Below are positions 48,860 to 58,060 of a stretch of 64,000 nt of DNA, piece by piece (positions within the stretch are counted from its first letter, which is position 1; each line of letters opens with the position of its first letter). The stretch is from Rhodobacter sp. (lineage in GTDB: Bacteria > Pseudomonadota > Alphaproteobacteria > Rhodobacterales > Rhodobacteraceae), in the NCBI GenBank assembly GCA_020637595.1, contig JACKKE010000004.1, positions 186,001 through 250,000 on the forward strand, written 5' to 3'. Below the pieces are notes generated by a model, which worked only from the letters and a program-made list of their open reading frames with translations, searched no databases and had not been told where the DNA came from. The translations under genes were made by a program, and so were the position numbers.

Positions 48860-50569
48860 ATGAAACGTGAAGATGTGGATGTCCTGGTTGTGGGTTCGGG
48901 CGCGGGCGGCCTGTCGACCGCCGTCGCCGCGGCCCATCGCGGGCTCAAGGTCATCGTCGCCGAGAAAGAACCCGTGTTCGGCGGCACCACCGCGCGCTCG
49001 GGCGGCTGGATGTGGATCCCGAACAACGGCCCGGGCAAGCGCGCCGGGATCGAGGACAGCGTCGACAAGGCGCGCACCTACCTGAAGCACGAAACCGGCG
49101 ATCACTATGATTCCGCCCGCGTCGAGGCCTTTCTCGAAGCCGGCCCCAAGGCGGTCGAGTTCTTCGAAACCAACACCGCGCTGCAATTCGACCTCGGCAC
49201 CACCTTTGCCGACTATCATCCCACCGCGCCGGGCGGGCTGGATGCCGGACGCTCGATCGTCGCGCGGCCCTTCGACGGCCGCGAACTGGGCAAGGAAATC
49301 AAGCGCCTGCGCCCACCACTGTGGGAGATCACCGTGCTCGGCATGATGATCGGCTCGGGCAAGGAACTCCTGCATTTCTTCAACGTGACCCGCTCGCCGG
49401 TGTCGCTGTTCTTCGTCACCGGCCTGGTCGCGAAATTCGCCCGTGACGTGCTGTTCCACGGGCGCGCAATGCGGCTGATGAACGGCAATGCGCTGGTCGC
49501 ACGGCTGGCGAAATCGGCCTTTGACAAGGATGTGCCGATCTGGACGTCGTCACCGGTGAAATCGCTGTTGCGTGACGAGACCGGCGCGGTCACCGGCGCC
49601 ATCGTCAACCGACCCGATGGCCCGGTCGCGGTGCATACCCGCAAGGGCGTGGTTCTGGCCGCCGGCGGCTTTCCGCAGGATGCCATCCGCCGCAAGGAAC
49701 TGATGCCGCATTCCCCCAGCGGGCACGAGCACGTCAGCCCCGCCCCTCCGGGCAACACGGGCGACGGGCTGCGGCTGGGCGAATCCGCGGGCGGCGCGGT
49801 CGACACGACCCTGCCGCATTCCGCCGCCTGGGTGCCGATCTCGCGCCCGCCCAAGGGCGACGGCACGCTGGGCACCTTTCCGCATTTCGTCGACCGCTCG
49901 AAACCCGGGGTCATCGCCGTGACCCGCTCGGGGCGGCGGTTCGTCAACGAGGCGCAGAGCTATCACGATTTCTGCCAGGCGATGGTCAAACGCTGCCAGG
50001 AAGAGGGCGGCCCCGAGGCCGAAAACGCCGCCTGGTTCGTGGCCGATCACCGGGCGTTCCGGCGCTATGGGCTGGGCTACGCCAAGCCCTCGCCGGTGCC
50101 CTACAAGGGCCTGATCAAGCAGGGCTATCTGATCCGCGGCCGCACGCCCGCCGACCTGGCAACCCAGATCGGCGCCGACCCGCAAGAGCTGGAGCGAACC
50201 ATCCGCCGCTTCAATCAGGACGCGGTGCGCGGCGAGGATCCCGAATTCGGCAAGGGTTCGACAGCCTACAACCGGTCGCTTGGCGATCCCGATCACAAGC
50301 CGAACCCCTGCGTTGCCCCGCTCGACAAGGGCCCCTATTACGCGGTGCGCGTCTATGTCGGCGACCTCGGCACCTTTGCCGGGCTGAAAACCAACGAATA
50401 CGCCGAAGTCCTCGACGATGACGGCAAGCCGGTCGGCGGGCTCTATTCCGCGGGGAACGACGCCGCCTCGATCATGGGGGGCAATTACCCCGGCGGCGGC
50501 ATCACGCTGGGCCCGGCGATCACCTTTGGCTATATCGCCGCCCGGCGCATGGCTGGTGCAAACAGCTGA
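48860..50569 (+). CDS. FAD-dependent dehydrogenase, 3-ketosteroid delta1-dehydrogenase/fumarate reductase-like
   Basis: A 569-residue flavoprotein with the FAD motif VVGSGAGGLSTAVAAAHRG at residues 10-28, GGTTARSGGWMWIPNN as in KstD-type enzymes, and the C-terminal FAD contacts GLYSAGNDAASIMGGNYPGGGITLGPA. These enzymes introduce a double bond next to a ketone in steroid or other cyclic substrates, or reduce enoates. The ATG at 48860 has GGAG 5-6 nt upstream. The ATG at 48845 would overlap the SDR stop by 4 nt and is possible. With the SDR it suggests oxidation of a cyclic alcohol to a ketone and then an enone. Confidence 0.88.
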   Translation: MKREDVDVLVVGSGAGGLSTAVAAAHRGLKVIVAEKEPVFGGTTARSGGWMWIPNNGPGKRAGIEDSVDKARTYLKHETGDHYDSARVEAFLEAGPKAVEFFETNTALQFDLGTTFADYHPTAPGGLDAGRSIVARPFDGRELGKEIKRLRPPLWEITVLGMMIGSGKELLHFFNVTRSPVSLFFVTGLVAKFARDVLFHGRAMRLMNGNALVARLAKSAFDKDVPIWTSSPVKSLLRDETGAVTGAIVNRPDGPVAVHTRKGVVLAAGGFPQDAIRRKELMPHSPSGHEHVSPAPPGNTGDGLRLGESAGGAVDTTLPHSAAWVPISRPPKGDGTLGTFPHFVDRSKPGVIAVTRSGRRFVNEAQSYHDFCQAMVKRCQEEGGPEAENAAWFVADHRAFRRYGLGYAKPSPVPYKGLIKQGYLIRGRTPADLATQIGADPQELERTIRRFNQDAVRGEDPEFGKGSTAYNRSLGDPDHKPNPCVAPLDKGPYYAVRVYVGDLGTFAGLKTNEYAEVLDDDGKPVGGLYSAGNDAASIMGGNYPGGGITLGPAITFGYIAARRMAGANS

Positions 50570-50592
50570 CCGGCCACGGCCGCGCAGCACAG

Positions 50593-50622
50593 AAAACCGG
50601 ACCCCTCAGGGTCCGGTTTTTT
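50593..50622 (+). terminator. Rho-independent terminator of the SDR-flavoprotein operon
   Basis: A 12-bp perfect stem (50593-50604 with 50609-50620), a CTCA loop and a run of six T on the + strand, 24 bases after the flavoprotein stop. It is a textbook intrinsic terminator. Confidence 0.92.
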
Positions 50623-50757
50623 CATGCCGCCCCGACTGCCACCCGACAGGACAAAGCCCGGCGCCTTGCGACACCGGGCTTTTCGACAGATCAGGACGCG
50701 GCGCGCGGGCTCATTCCATACCCGTCATCGCCTTGAGGGCTTGCGAAACAGCGGCCC

Positions 50758-51708
50758 TCAGCCCTGCAAATCGGCCCACATCTGTTGGTCGCGCTCGGCG
50801 GTCCAGACGCGGGGGGTGTCGATGCCGCGGGCTTCGTCATAGGCGCGGGCGACGTTGAAGGGCAGGCAGTGTTCGTAGATCGCGTAATCCTTGAACTTGG
50901 GGTCGCAGGCGGCGCGCACCGCGTCCCAGGCCTCTTTCAGCGAGCCGCCGCGGGCGACGACGCGCTCCACCGGCTTGTAGGTCGAGCGGACGAAATCGGC
51001 GGTGTTGGCGATCGCTGCGGCGACCATCTCCTCGCCGATCAGCGCGTCGCCGCGGCCCGGCGCGATGGCCTTGGGCTCGAACGCCGCGATGTTGCCCAGG
51101 GTCTCTTCCCAGTCGTTGAAATGCCCGTCGCCGCAGTAGCAGGCGCTGTGGTATTCGACGATGTCACCGGTGAACATGACCTCCTGGTCCGGCACCCAGA
51201 TCACCGCGTCGCCGGCGGTGTGGGCGCGGCCCAGCTTCAGGATGTCGACCCGGCGCTTGCCCAGATAGACGGTCATCTGGTCGCTGAAGGTGGTGGTCGG
51301 GCGGGTCAGGCCGGGGATTTCCTCGTGCCCCTGGAAGAGGCGCGGGAAGCGGCCGAATTCGCTGTCCCAGTCCTCCTGCCCGCGCTCCTCGACCATCGCC
51401 GCGGCGGTGTCGGACATGATCACCTCGCGCGCGCCATAGGCCGAGGCGCCGAGCACCCGCACCGCGTGGTAGTGGGTCAGCACCAGATGGCTGATCGGCT
51501 TGTCGGTGACCGAGCGCACGCAGTCGATCACCTTGCGCGCCAGCCGCGGGGTGGCCTGCGCCTCGACGATCATCACCGACTCGTCGCCGATGATCACCCC
51601 GGTGTTCGGGTCGCCCTCGGCGGTGAAGGCATAGAGCCCCTCGCCAACCTGCGTGAAGCTGATCGTCTTCTCCGAAAGGTCGCCCTGCGATGCGAATGCT
51701 TTGCTCAT
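50758..51708 (-). CDS. MBL-fold metallo-hydrolase family protein with altered metal motif
   Basis: A 316-residue metallo-beta-lactamase-fold protein. The canonical HxHxDH is replaced by His79-Tyr-His81-Ala-Val83-Arg84 (LTHYHAVRVLGASAYG), so the Asp and His ligands of the second metal are missing. The other ligands are present: His163 (GRAHTAGDAV) and Asp182 (MFTGDIVEYH). It may bind a single metal or have a changed reaction. The start at 51708 has GGAG 9 nt upstream. It is divergent from the IclR pair across a 780-bp region, so it may belong to their regulon. Confidence 0.87.
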   Translation of the reverse strand: MSKAFASQGDLSEKTISFTQVGEGLYAFTAEGDPNTGVIIGDESVMIVEAQATPRLARKVIDCVRSVTDKPISHLVLTHYHAVRVLGASAYGAREVIMSDTAAAMVEERGQEDWDSEFGRFPRLFQGHEEIPGLTRPTTTFSDQMTVYLGKRRVDILKLGRAHTAGDAVIWVPDQEVMFTGDIVEYHSACYCGDGHFNDWEETLGNIAAFEPKAIAPGRGDALIGEEMVAAAIANTADFVRSTYKPVERVVARGGSLKEAWDAVRAACDPKFKDYAIYEHCLPFNVARAYDEARGIDTPRVWTAERDQQMWADLQG

Positions 51709-52488
51709 GGATGATCTCCAGTCTTTGTTGGTTCTGATCCGGCAGACCAGTGGCCGCCGGAGTTTGCCGGATGGCATGAAAGGCACGCCATTCTCTGGCC
51801 GCCAAACGAAACACGCAGGATCAGGATGATTGCCGACTTGGGCGAAACACGCGGCACAAGCACGGATCACATCCGCACGAAAGCGGACCCAACCCCGGAT
51901 GACAGATCGCCGCGCAGCGGGTCGCGCGGTCTCGTTTTCTCTACGTCTCGGTTCCCTGCTTTACAAACACCACACGCAAGTGACCCGCCAGCAGGACCGA
52001 TTCAAGATCCGCAACCGGCTTCGACGGATCGCGGACAGACGGCACCCCCTCGGGCAGGCCAGAGTCGCCCCAGCCCTTTCGAGGCCGAATATTAGCTATT
52101 GATTAATTTCTTTGTCAATAACAAATCTTGATGGAAAAAGTAGGCAGGAAAAGAACCGACACGCCAGGCATTTCGACACCCGGGATCAGCGACTTCATGT
52201 GAACGAGAAAACCTCCCCACCTCTCCAGCATCCGATATGCGACCTCTTCGAAAAGTAGACATTTTACCGCCTTAACAAAATCCTATCCACATCGTGATGC
52301 GAAAAAGCCCCGACCTCCAGACCTTGCCTCCAGGTTACCAGCCCGGCGGGCGGACGCGGATATCGGGCCAAATCTCCTTTCCACAAGGGGATAATGACTA
52401 TACAAATAGCGAAGACCCACATGGCAGTGTTCACGGCGCGCGGCGCGGGTTATTCTGGGCCGGAGCCCAAGGCAGTCAGGACAGGTCA
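51709..52488. other. Long divergent intergenic region with candidate operators
   Basis: It is 780 bp with no convincing gene; the short frames in it lack conserved features. An AT-rich patch at about 52090-52290 contains the tandem near-palindromes at 52091-52107 and 52110-52126. The region must hold promoters for the MBL gene (leftward) and the IclR pair (rightward). Confidence 0.6.
52110..52126. promoter_or_regulatory. Candidate IclR-type operator, site B
   Basis: CTTTGT-CAATA-ACAAAT contains the perfect inverted repeat TTTGT-N5-ACAAA and follows the TTnGYnAnTARCnAA pattern of sites A and C. A related weaker copy (ATTAGCTATTGATTAAT) starts exactly 19 bp upstream, as at site A. Confidence 0.55.
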
Positions 52489-53286
52489 ATGGCAGGCGGC
52501 GCACGCGGAATTCAATCCATCGAGATCAGCGGCCGGATCCTGAAGGCCCTGGTCGAAGCCGCCGCGCCGATGATGCTCAAGGATCTGGCGCAGGCCGCGG
52601 ATCTGGCCCCCGCGCAATGCCACGCCTACCTCACCAGCCTGCGCCACGTCGGGCTGGTGCATCAAGAGCCGCACAGCGGACTTTACAGCATGGGCCCCTT
52701 TGCCATGCGACTGGGGATTGGCTGGTTGCAAAGCTCGCCGCTGGCGGCGGCGGCGATCCGCGCGACCAGGGCCCTCACCGAAGAGCTGGGGATCATGTCG
52801 CTGCTGGCCGTCTGGGGCGAGCACGGCCCGGCGATCGTGCACATCAACACGGGCGTGGCCCCCCTGGCGCTGAACCTGCGGCAGGGCACCCTCTATTCGG
52901 TGACGGGCACCGCCACCGGGCGCGTGTTCGCGGCCTTTGATGAGCGGCCCGAAGTGACACGGCAGATCGCCCGCGACCTGGGCGACGATGGCGAAAGCCG
53001 GGCGCTGGGGTCGCATGTCACGCGCGAGGGCTTCGAAATGCAGGTGGCCCGGGCACGGCAATGCGGCTATGCCACGGCCGAGGGGGCGCCGATCCCGGAT
53101 GTGAACGCGGTCTCGGTGCCGGTCTATGATCCTGCCGGCGGGTTCGCCCTGGCGGTATCGCTGATCGGCCGCGCCGCGGAGCTGCCGGTTGACGCGGGCT
53201 CGGCAGCAGCCCGGGCCCTGCTCGACACCTCGACCGCGATCACCCGTGCCGTCGCCTCGGGCGTCGCTCAGGCCAGAACGGCCTGA
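52489..53286 (+). CDS. IclR family transcriptional regulator (first of tandem pair)
   Basis: A 265-residue IclR protein. The winged helix-turn-helix covers residues 5-70 (GIQSIEISGRILKALVEAA, LKDLAQAADLAPAQCHAYLT). The C-terminal effector domain has LNLRQGTLYSVTGTATGRVF and PIPDVNAVSVPVYDPAG. About half of its residues match the next gene, so the pair arose by tandem duplication. The ATG at 52489 follows CAGGTCA. The frame extends further upstream to 52294, but that part is unconserved. It probably senses a catabolic intermediate of the neighbouring operons. Confidence 0.92.
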   Translation: MAGGARGIQSIEISGRILKALVEAAAPMMLKDLAQAADLAPAQCHAYLTSLRHVGLVHQEPHSGLYSMGPFAMRLGIGWLQSSPLAAAAIRATRALTEELGIMSLLAVWGEHGPAIVHINTGVAPLALNLRQGTLYSVTGTATGRVFAAFDERPEVTRQIARDLGDDGESRALGSHVTREGFEMQVARARQCGYATAEGAPIPDVNAVSVPVYDPAGGFALAVSLIGRAAELPVDAGSAAARALLDTSTAITRAVASGVAQARTA

Positions 53287-53327
53287 CCCGCTCTCCTCAT
53301 CCCTCTGAACGCTCGTGGATTTGACCC

Positions 53328-54158
53328 ATGACCACGCCCCCCAAGAAAAGTGCCCCGCCCAAGCATGAGGCCCGTGGCGTCCAGTCCATCGAGCTGGGCG
53401 CGCGGCTGCTCAAGGCTCTGGTCGATGAGGGCGAGCCGACGATGCTCAAGGATCTCGCGCGGATCGCCGGCTTTGCCCCGGCACAGGCGCACGCCTATCT
53501 GGTCAGCTATCGCAAGATCGGCCTTGTCGATCAGGATCCGGCAACCGGGCGTTACCTTCTGGGTCGGTTCGCGATGGATCTGGGCATCACCCGGATGCAG
53601 ACCAGCCATCCGATGCGGCTTGCCAGCGACGCCGCAATTGCCCTGTCCGAGGAAACCGGCCTGATCGTCGCACTGGTGGTCTGGGGATCATTCGGGCCGA
53701 CGGTGGTCCAGGTGCAGGAAAGCGGCAGCCAGATCAACATGAACACCCGGCCCGGCACGGTCTATTCGATGTCGGGCACCGCCAGCGGGCGGCTGTTCTC
53801 GGCCTATCTGCCGGTGATGGTGGTCAAGGAAGCGATCCGCGCGGAAAAGCGCGAAAACGGCCAGACAGGGCGCATCGGCATCCACCGCTTCATGGCCAAG
53901 GCCGAGTTGGAGAAGATCCGCCACGATGGCTATGCGACAATCGAGAACCCGCCCGTCCCGGGGGTCAGCGCGATTGCCGCGCCGGTGTTCGACCATGTCG
54001 GGCAGCTGGCGCTGGCGATCACCATCATCGGCGAGGACCGGATCCTGGCGGAAAAGGCCGAGCAGGTCTTCATCCCGGCCCTGATGGAGGCGGCCGAGCA
54101 TCTGTCGAACGATCTGGGCTGTTCGAACTTTCGACAAAAGGCGCAGGCAGGCCTTTGA
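53328..54158 (+). CDS. IclR family transcriptional regulator (second of tandem pair)
   Basis: A 276-residue paralogue of the preceding regulator: GVQSIELGARLLKALVDEGE, LKDLARIAGFAPAQAHAYLV in the DNA-binding domain, then MNTRPGTVYSMSGTASGRLF and PPVPGVSAIAAPVFDHVG in the effector domain. A Lys/Pro-rich leader (TTPPKKSAPPKHEA) precedes the HTH. The gap to the first gene is 41 bp. It ends 6 bp before the stop of the convergent EthD gene. Confidence 0.92.
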   Translation: MTTPPKKSAPPKHEARGVQSIELGARLLKALVDEGEPTMLKDLARIAGFAPAQAHAYLVSYRKIGLVDQDPATGRYLLGRFAMDLGITRMQTSHPMRLASDAAIALSEETGLIVALVVWGSFGPTVVQVQESGSQINMNTRPGTVYSMSGTASGRLFSAYLPVMVVKEAIRAEKRENGQTGRIGIHRFMAKAELEKIRHDGYATIENPPVPGVSAIAAPVFDHVGQLALAITIIGEDRILAEKAEQVFIPALMEAAEHLSNDLGCSNFRQKAQAGL

Positions 54159-54164
54159 CCGGAG

Positions 54165-54857
54165 TCAGACGATCCGCCGCGTTTCCACGAAGAACGGCGT
54201 GATCTCATCCAGGAACACCCTGGCGTGCTGCTGCGTGCGGGCGACCACATCGCTGGCATAGAGGCGCGCCGCCGTTTCGGTATCGCGGAACCAGAACTCA
54301 ACGATACCGTCGACCGGCACCGCCTCGTAGGGGGCACTGTCCTCGCGCGAGTCGTGCCAGCGGTCGATCACCAGGTTCTGCACATAGCCCAGCACATCCG
54401 GCCATTGCCGCACCCACTGGGCGTGGACCGTCAGCCATTCGTGGCGGAACGCCTCGGAGGTCAGGCCCGGCAGCCGCTTGAGCAGGGTCATGCGCTTGAC
54501 AAAGGGGCCGTCACCCAGGCTGACGGGCACCACCTCGTGGCGCTCGCAGGCCACCAGATGCACGTCGCCCAGAAAGCCGCGTTCATCCGTCAACGCAGCG
54601 CCAAAGGCGGGCGAGGCAACGGCGGATTTCATCGCATGGAGGTCGTCGAAGCGCAGCTCGGAGAACCCGTCAAGCTGCCAGGGGCCGCGCCCGTGGTCGA
54701 TGCCGAACTGCGCGTCATTGACGACACGGTGCTGGTTATAGGCGCGCAGCCCGGGGAATTGCGCGGCCAGCGGGCCGTGCGCGTGTCGCCAATGTGCATC
54801 GAACTGGTCGCGGGTCAGCACCGGGTCACGGCGCAGCAGGCCAAAGCGGGTGATCAT
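54165..54857 (-). CDS. EthD domain-containing protein (tandem EthD domains)
   Basis: A 230-residue protein with two ferredoxin-like EthD/dabb modules. The first starts MITRFGLLRRDPVLTRDQFDAHWRHAHGPL-like (FDAHWRHAHGPLAAQFPGLR); the second repeats this as FVKRMTLLKRLPGLTSEAF, then FRHEWLTVHAQWVRQWPDV. Such proteins accompany oxygenases and reductases, or act as lactone/decarboxylase-like enzymes. The specific role is unknown. The start ATG overlaps the stop of the old yellow enzyme gene (ATGA), so it is the last gene of the TRAP operon. Confidence 0.85.
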   Translation of the reverse strand: MITRFGLLRRDPVLTRDQFDAHWRHAHGPLAAQFPGLRAYNQHRVVNDAQFGIDHGRGPWQLDGFSELRFDDLHAMKSAVASPAFGAALTDERGFLGDVHLVACERHEVVPVSLGDGPFVKRMTLLKRLPGLTSEAFRHEWLTVHAQWVRQWPDVLGYVQNLVIDRWHDSREDSAPYEAVPVDGIVEFWFRDTETAARLYASDVVARTQQHARVFLDEITPFFVETRRIV

Positions 54858-56014
54858 TGACGATCCTCCTCTGCGCGCAACTGGCGCAACACCGGTTCGC
54901 GTTTGCTCAACCAAGCGCCGTGGCGTTCGTGCCAGGCGTCGAACCCTTCGGCCCCGGTCAGGCGGCGCCAGGCCTCGGCCGGCCAATAAGGGTTGCGCAG
55001 CGCCTCGCGGCCGATGGCAACCAGATCGGCCTTGCCCCCGGCGATGATGGCATTGGCCTGTTCGGGCGTGGTGATGATGCCGACCGCCTGCGTCGGCACC
55101 CCGGCTTGCGCGCGCACCCGCTCGGCAAAGGGCACCTGAAAGCCGAACCCCCGCGGGACATTGCTGCGCCGCGTTTCCTCGGACAGCCCGCCCGAGGAAC
55201 AGTCGATCACGTCAACCCCCTCGGCCTTCAGCCGCCGCGCAAGGTCGACGGTGTCCTCGAGGTCCCAGCCCCCCTCGGCGCCATCCACGCAGGACAGGCG
55301 CACGAACAGCGGCTTGTCCGCGGGCCAAACGGCACGGACATCGCGGGCGATCTCGATGGCCAACCGCATCCGGTTGTCGCGCGCGCCGCCATAGGCATCG
55401 TCACGCAGGTTGGCCTTGGGCGACAGGAAGCTGGCGACCAGATAGCCGTGGCCGAAATGCAGTTCCAGCACGTCCATCCCCGCCGCATCCGCCCGCCGCG
55501 CTGCGGCGACATGCTGACGGCGGATCGCGTCGATCTGCTCGATGGTCAGCGCCTGGGGGATGCTCCATTCCTCGCTGGCAGCAATCGCGCTGGGGGCAAC
55601 ACGGCGCCAGTCGATCCCCTGTGCGTCCAGATCCGCCGGGCGCAGCGCCCTGCCCCCATGCCACAGCGGCTCTGAAAACGCCTTGCGCCCGGAATGGGCA
55701 AGCTGCACACCCATCAGCGCGCCATTGGCATGGGCGAAATCGGCCAGCCGTTTCAGCCCGGGGATATGCGCGTCGGACCAGATCCCCAGATCGGCAATGC
55801 CCACCCGCGAATCCGCCGCAACGGCCGTGCTTTCGGTCAGCACCAACGCGGCGCCACCCAGCACAAACTTGCCGTAATGCACCAGATGCCAATCGGTGGC
55901 GAACCCGTCCTCGCCCGCGTGCTGGCACATCGGCGAAATCACGATGCGGTTCTTCAGGGTCCGCCCACGAAGGGTCAGCGGGCTGAGAAGCGGTGGCACG
56001 GGGGTCTCGGTCAT
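54854..56014 (-). CDS. NADH:flavin oxidoreductase, old yellow enzyme (YqjM-like)
   Basis: A 386-residue FMN-dependent ene-reductase. It has ISPMCQHAGEDGFATDWH with the YqjM-type flavin-tuning Cys30, the substrate-binding histidine pair His186/His189 in LHFGHGYLVASFLSPKAN, and phosphate-binding VAIGREALRNPYWP near the end. OYEs reduce activated C=C bonds of enones or quinones. With the ketosteroid-dehydrogenase-like enzyme of the island it may shuttle a cyclic enone. It lies 71 bp downstream of dctM on the same strand. Confidence 0.92.
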   Translation of the reverse strand: MTETPVPPLLSPLTLRGRTLKNRIVISPMCQHAGEDGFATDWHLVHYGKFVLGGAALVLTESTAVAADSRVGIADLGIWSDAHIPGLKRLADFAHANGALMGVQLAHSGRKAFSEPLWHGGRALRPADLDAQGIDWRRVAPSAIAASEEWSIPQALTIEQIDAIRRQHVAAARRADAAGMDVLELHFGHGYLVASFLSPKANLRDDAYGGARDNRMRLAIEIARDVRAVWPADKPLFVRLSCVDGAEGGWDLEDTVDLARRLKAEGVDVIDCSSGGLSEETRRSNVPRGFGFQVPFAERVRAQAGVPTQAVGIITTPEQANAIIAGGKADLVAIGREALRNPYWPAEAWRRLTGAEGFDAWHERHGAWLSKREPVLRQLRAEEDRQ

Positions 56015-56085
56015 GGCAAGCAATCACGGTCCGGGTCCCGGCCCAGCGGCCGGGACGTGTTGTCGGAGAGGGCCGTTTCGGGCGC

Positions 56086-57423
56086 CTAGCGGAAGGCCGC
56101 GGGCAGCGACAGAACGATCTGCGGCAGGGTCACCACGAGGATCAGCGCGACGATCTGAATCACCACGAAGGGGATAATGCCGCGATAGATGGTGCTGATC
56201 GGGATCGTGCTGTCCACCCCGCGCAGGTAAAAAAGCGCATAGCCGAAGGGCGGCGTGAGGAAGCTGGTCTGCAGGTTCACCGCCAGAGCGATGGCAAACC
56301 ACAGAGTGATGTCGCTGGCCGGCAGACCGAAATCGAGATGCGCGACGATCGGCGCGACGATCGGGATGACAACCAGCGTGATTTCGACCCAATCCAGGAA
56401 AAAGCCCAGGATGAAGATCAGCCCCATGATCGCGGCCAGGGTCAGATAGGGGCTGGCATCCTCGAACAGAAAGAGGTCGGCCACCATCGCATCCCCGCCC
56501 AGACGGCGGAACACCAGACTGAAGATCGTGGCGCCGAACATCACGAAGGTGATCATGGCGGTGGTCTTGGTCGTCTCATAGACCGACCGGCGCAGCGTGG
56601 CAAAGGACAGCTTGCCCGAGATCGCCGCCAGCACCGTCGCGCCCAGGGCGCCGATGGCGGCGGATTCCGTGGGCGTCGCGACGCCGGCGATGATCGTGCC
56701 CAGCACCGACAGGATCAGCAGCATCGGCGCCACCAGATCGCGCACCAGCGTCAGCAGGCTGCGCATCAGCGGCACGGATTCGGTGCGGGCGGGCGGCGGC
56801 ATCCGGTGCGGCGCAAAGATCGCGATGGCGACGATATAGGCGAAATAGAGCCCGGCCAGGATCAGCCCGGGATAGATCGCGCCGACGAACAGATCCCCGA
56901 TCGGCACGCGCAGCTGGTCGCCCAGGATGATCAGCATGATCGACGGCGGGATCAGGATCCCCAGCGTGCCCGAGGCCGCGACGATCCCCGTCGCCAGCCG
57001 CATGTCATAGCCTGCGCGTTTCATCGCCGGCAGCGACATCATCCCCATCAGCACCACCGAGGCGCCGATGATCCCGGTCGAGGCCGCCATCACCACACCG
57101 ATGATCGCCACCGCAAAGGCATAGCCACCCGGCAACCGCCCCGCCAGCGCCGCAAGCGAGCGCATCAGCCGTTCGGCGATGCCCGAGCTTTCCAGCATCA
57201 ACCCCATGAAGACAAAAAGCGGGATTGCCGCCAGCAGCCAGTTGGCCAGCGTCCCCGAATAGATCCGCTGCACGCCCATCGACAGGAAGATCATCGGCAC
57301 ATCGGCCAGCACCGCAAAGGCGATGCCGACGCCGGCCAGAACAAAGGCCACCGGGTAGCCGCTGAACAGCAGCGCCACCAGCGCCAGAAGCATCAGCACA
57401 GGCCAGAAGATCTCAGCGAGCAT
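56086..57423 (-). CDS. TRAP transporter large permease (DctM)
   Basis: A 445-residue inner-membrane permease with about 12 hydrophobic helices. DctM hallmarks are FSGYPVAFVLAGVGIAFAVL, AAIPLFVFMGLMLESSGIAE and ASGTLGILIPPSIMLIILGD. It uses the Na+ gradient to move the solute delivered by DctP. The start ATG at 57423 overlaps the dctQ end by 11 bp. Confidence 0.95.
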   Translation of the reverse strand: MLAEIFWPVLMLLALVALLFSGYPVAFVLAGVGIAFAVLADVPMIFLSMGVQRIYSGTLANWLLAAIPLFVFMGLMLESSGIAERLMRSLAALAGRLPGGYAFAVAIIGVVMAASTGIIGASVVLMGMMSLPAMKRAGYDMRLATGIVAASGTLGILIPPSIMLIILGDQLRVPIGDLFVGAIYPGLILAGLYFAYIVAIAIFAPHRMPPPARTESVPLMRSLLTLVRDLVAPMLLILSVLGTIIAGVATPTESAAIGALGATVLAAISGKLSFATLRRSVYETTKTTAMITFVMFGATIFSLVFRRLGGDAMVADLFLFEDASPYLTLAAIMGLIFILGFFLDWVEITLVVIPIVAPIVAHLDFGLPASDITLWFAIALAVNLQTSFLTPPFGYALFYLRGVDSTIPISTIYRGIIPFVVIQIVALILVVTLPQIVLSLPAAFR

Positions 57424-57988
57424 CGGGGGTATCCGTGTCGGTTCGGGGGTGGCGGACAAGGCCCAGCGCGGTTTCGACCGCATGCACCACGGCACCCGCG
57501 CCCAGCAGGAAGAAAGAAACCGGCAGCGCGCCCTTGATCAGCCAATGCGCGATCAGCCCGCCCTGGTTCGAGCCCTCGCCCGTGTTCCAGGAAACCGAGG
57601 CGAATTTGGTCCCATACCAGACGACCAGCACGCACAGTGGCAGCAACAGGAACAGATCGCCCAGGATCGCGATCACCGCCCGGGTGCGCGAACGCATGTG
57701 CACGGCCATGAAATCGACGGTGACATGCCGGTCCTCGAAAAAGGTCCAGACACCACCGAACAGCACGATCAGGGCAAAGGCATACCACTGGAAATCGACC
57801 AGGCTGTTGACCGTCAGGGCGCTCCCCAGGATCGGGATTCGCCCCTCCCAGTCGATCAGCGTGGACCAGCCCCGGTGGGCGGCGACGACCGCCAGGATGA
57901 TGCTCAGCACCAGCGGCACGATCAGCCAGGACAGGATCTTGCCCGGCAGGCACAGAAGCCTTTGGGCAAGGGATTGCTTGCGGTGCAT
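57413..57988 (-). CDS. TRAP transporter small permease (DctQ)
   Basis: A 191-residue protein with four hydrophobic helices (LIVPLVLSIILAVVAAH, QWYAFALIVLFGGVWTFFED, LGDLFLLLPLCVLVVWYGT, ALPVSFFLLGAGAVVHAVET), as in DctQ. The motif RHVTVDFMAVHM matches the family's conserved H-V-x-V-D loop. It is between dctP (72-bp gap) and dctM (overlap). Confidence 0.93.
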   Translation of the reverse strand: MHRKQSLAQRLLCLPGKILSWLIVPLVLSIILAVVAAHRGWSTLIDWEGRIPILGSALTVNSLVDFQWYAFALIVLFGGVWTFFEDRHVTVDFMAVHMRSRTRAVIAILGDLFLLLPLCVLVVWYGTKFASVSWNTGEGSNQGGLIAHWLIKGALPVSFFLLGAGAVVHAVETALGLVRHPRTDTDTPDAR

Positions 57989-58060
57989 CGTCTCACCCTC
58001 CGAGGCGGCGGTCGACGGGCGCGATCACGCCCGCCGACAGGTCAGCGTGGGTCGGCGCAC

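Noticed and set aside
51826..52102. Two overlapping 89-90 codon open frames in the MBL-IclR intergenic region
   Set aside because: No ribosome site, no conserved motif, Arg/Pro-rich composition; more likely non-coding promoter DNA.
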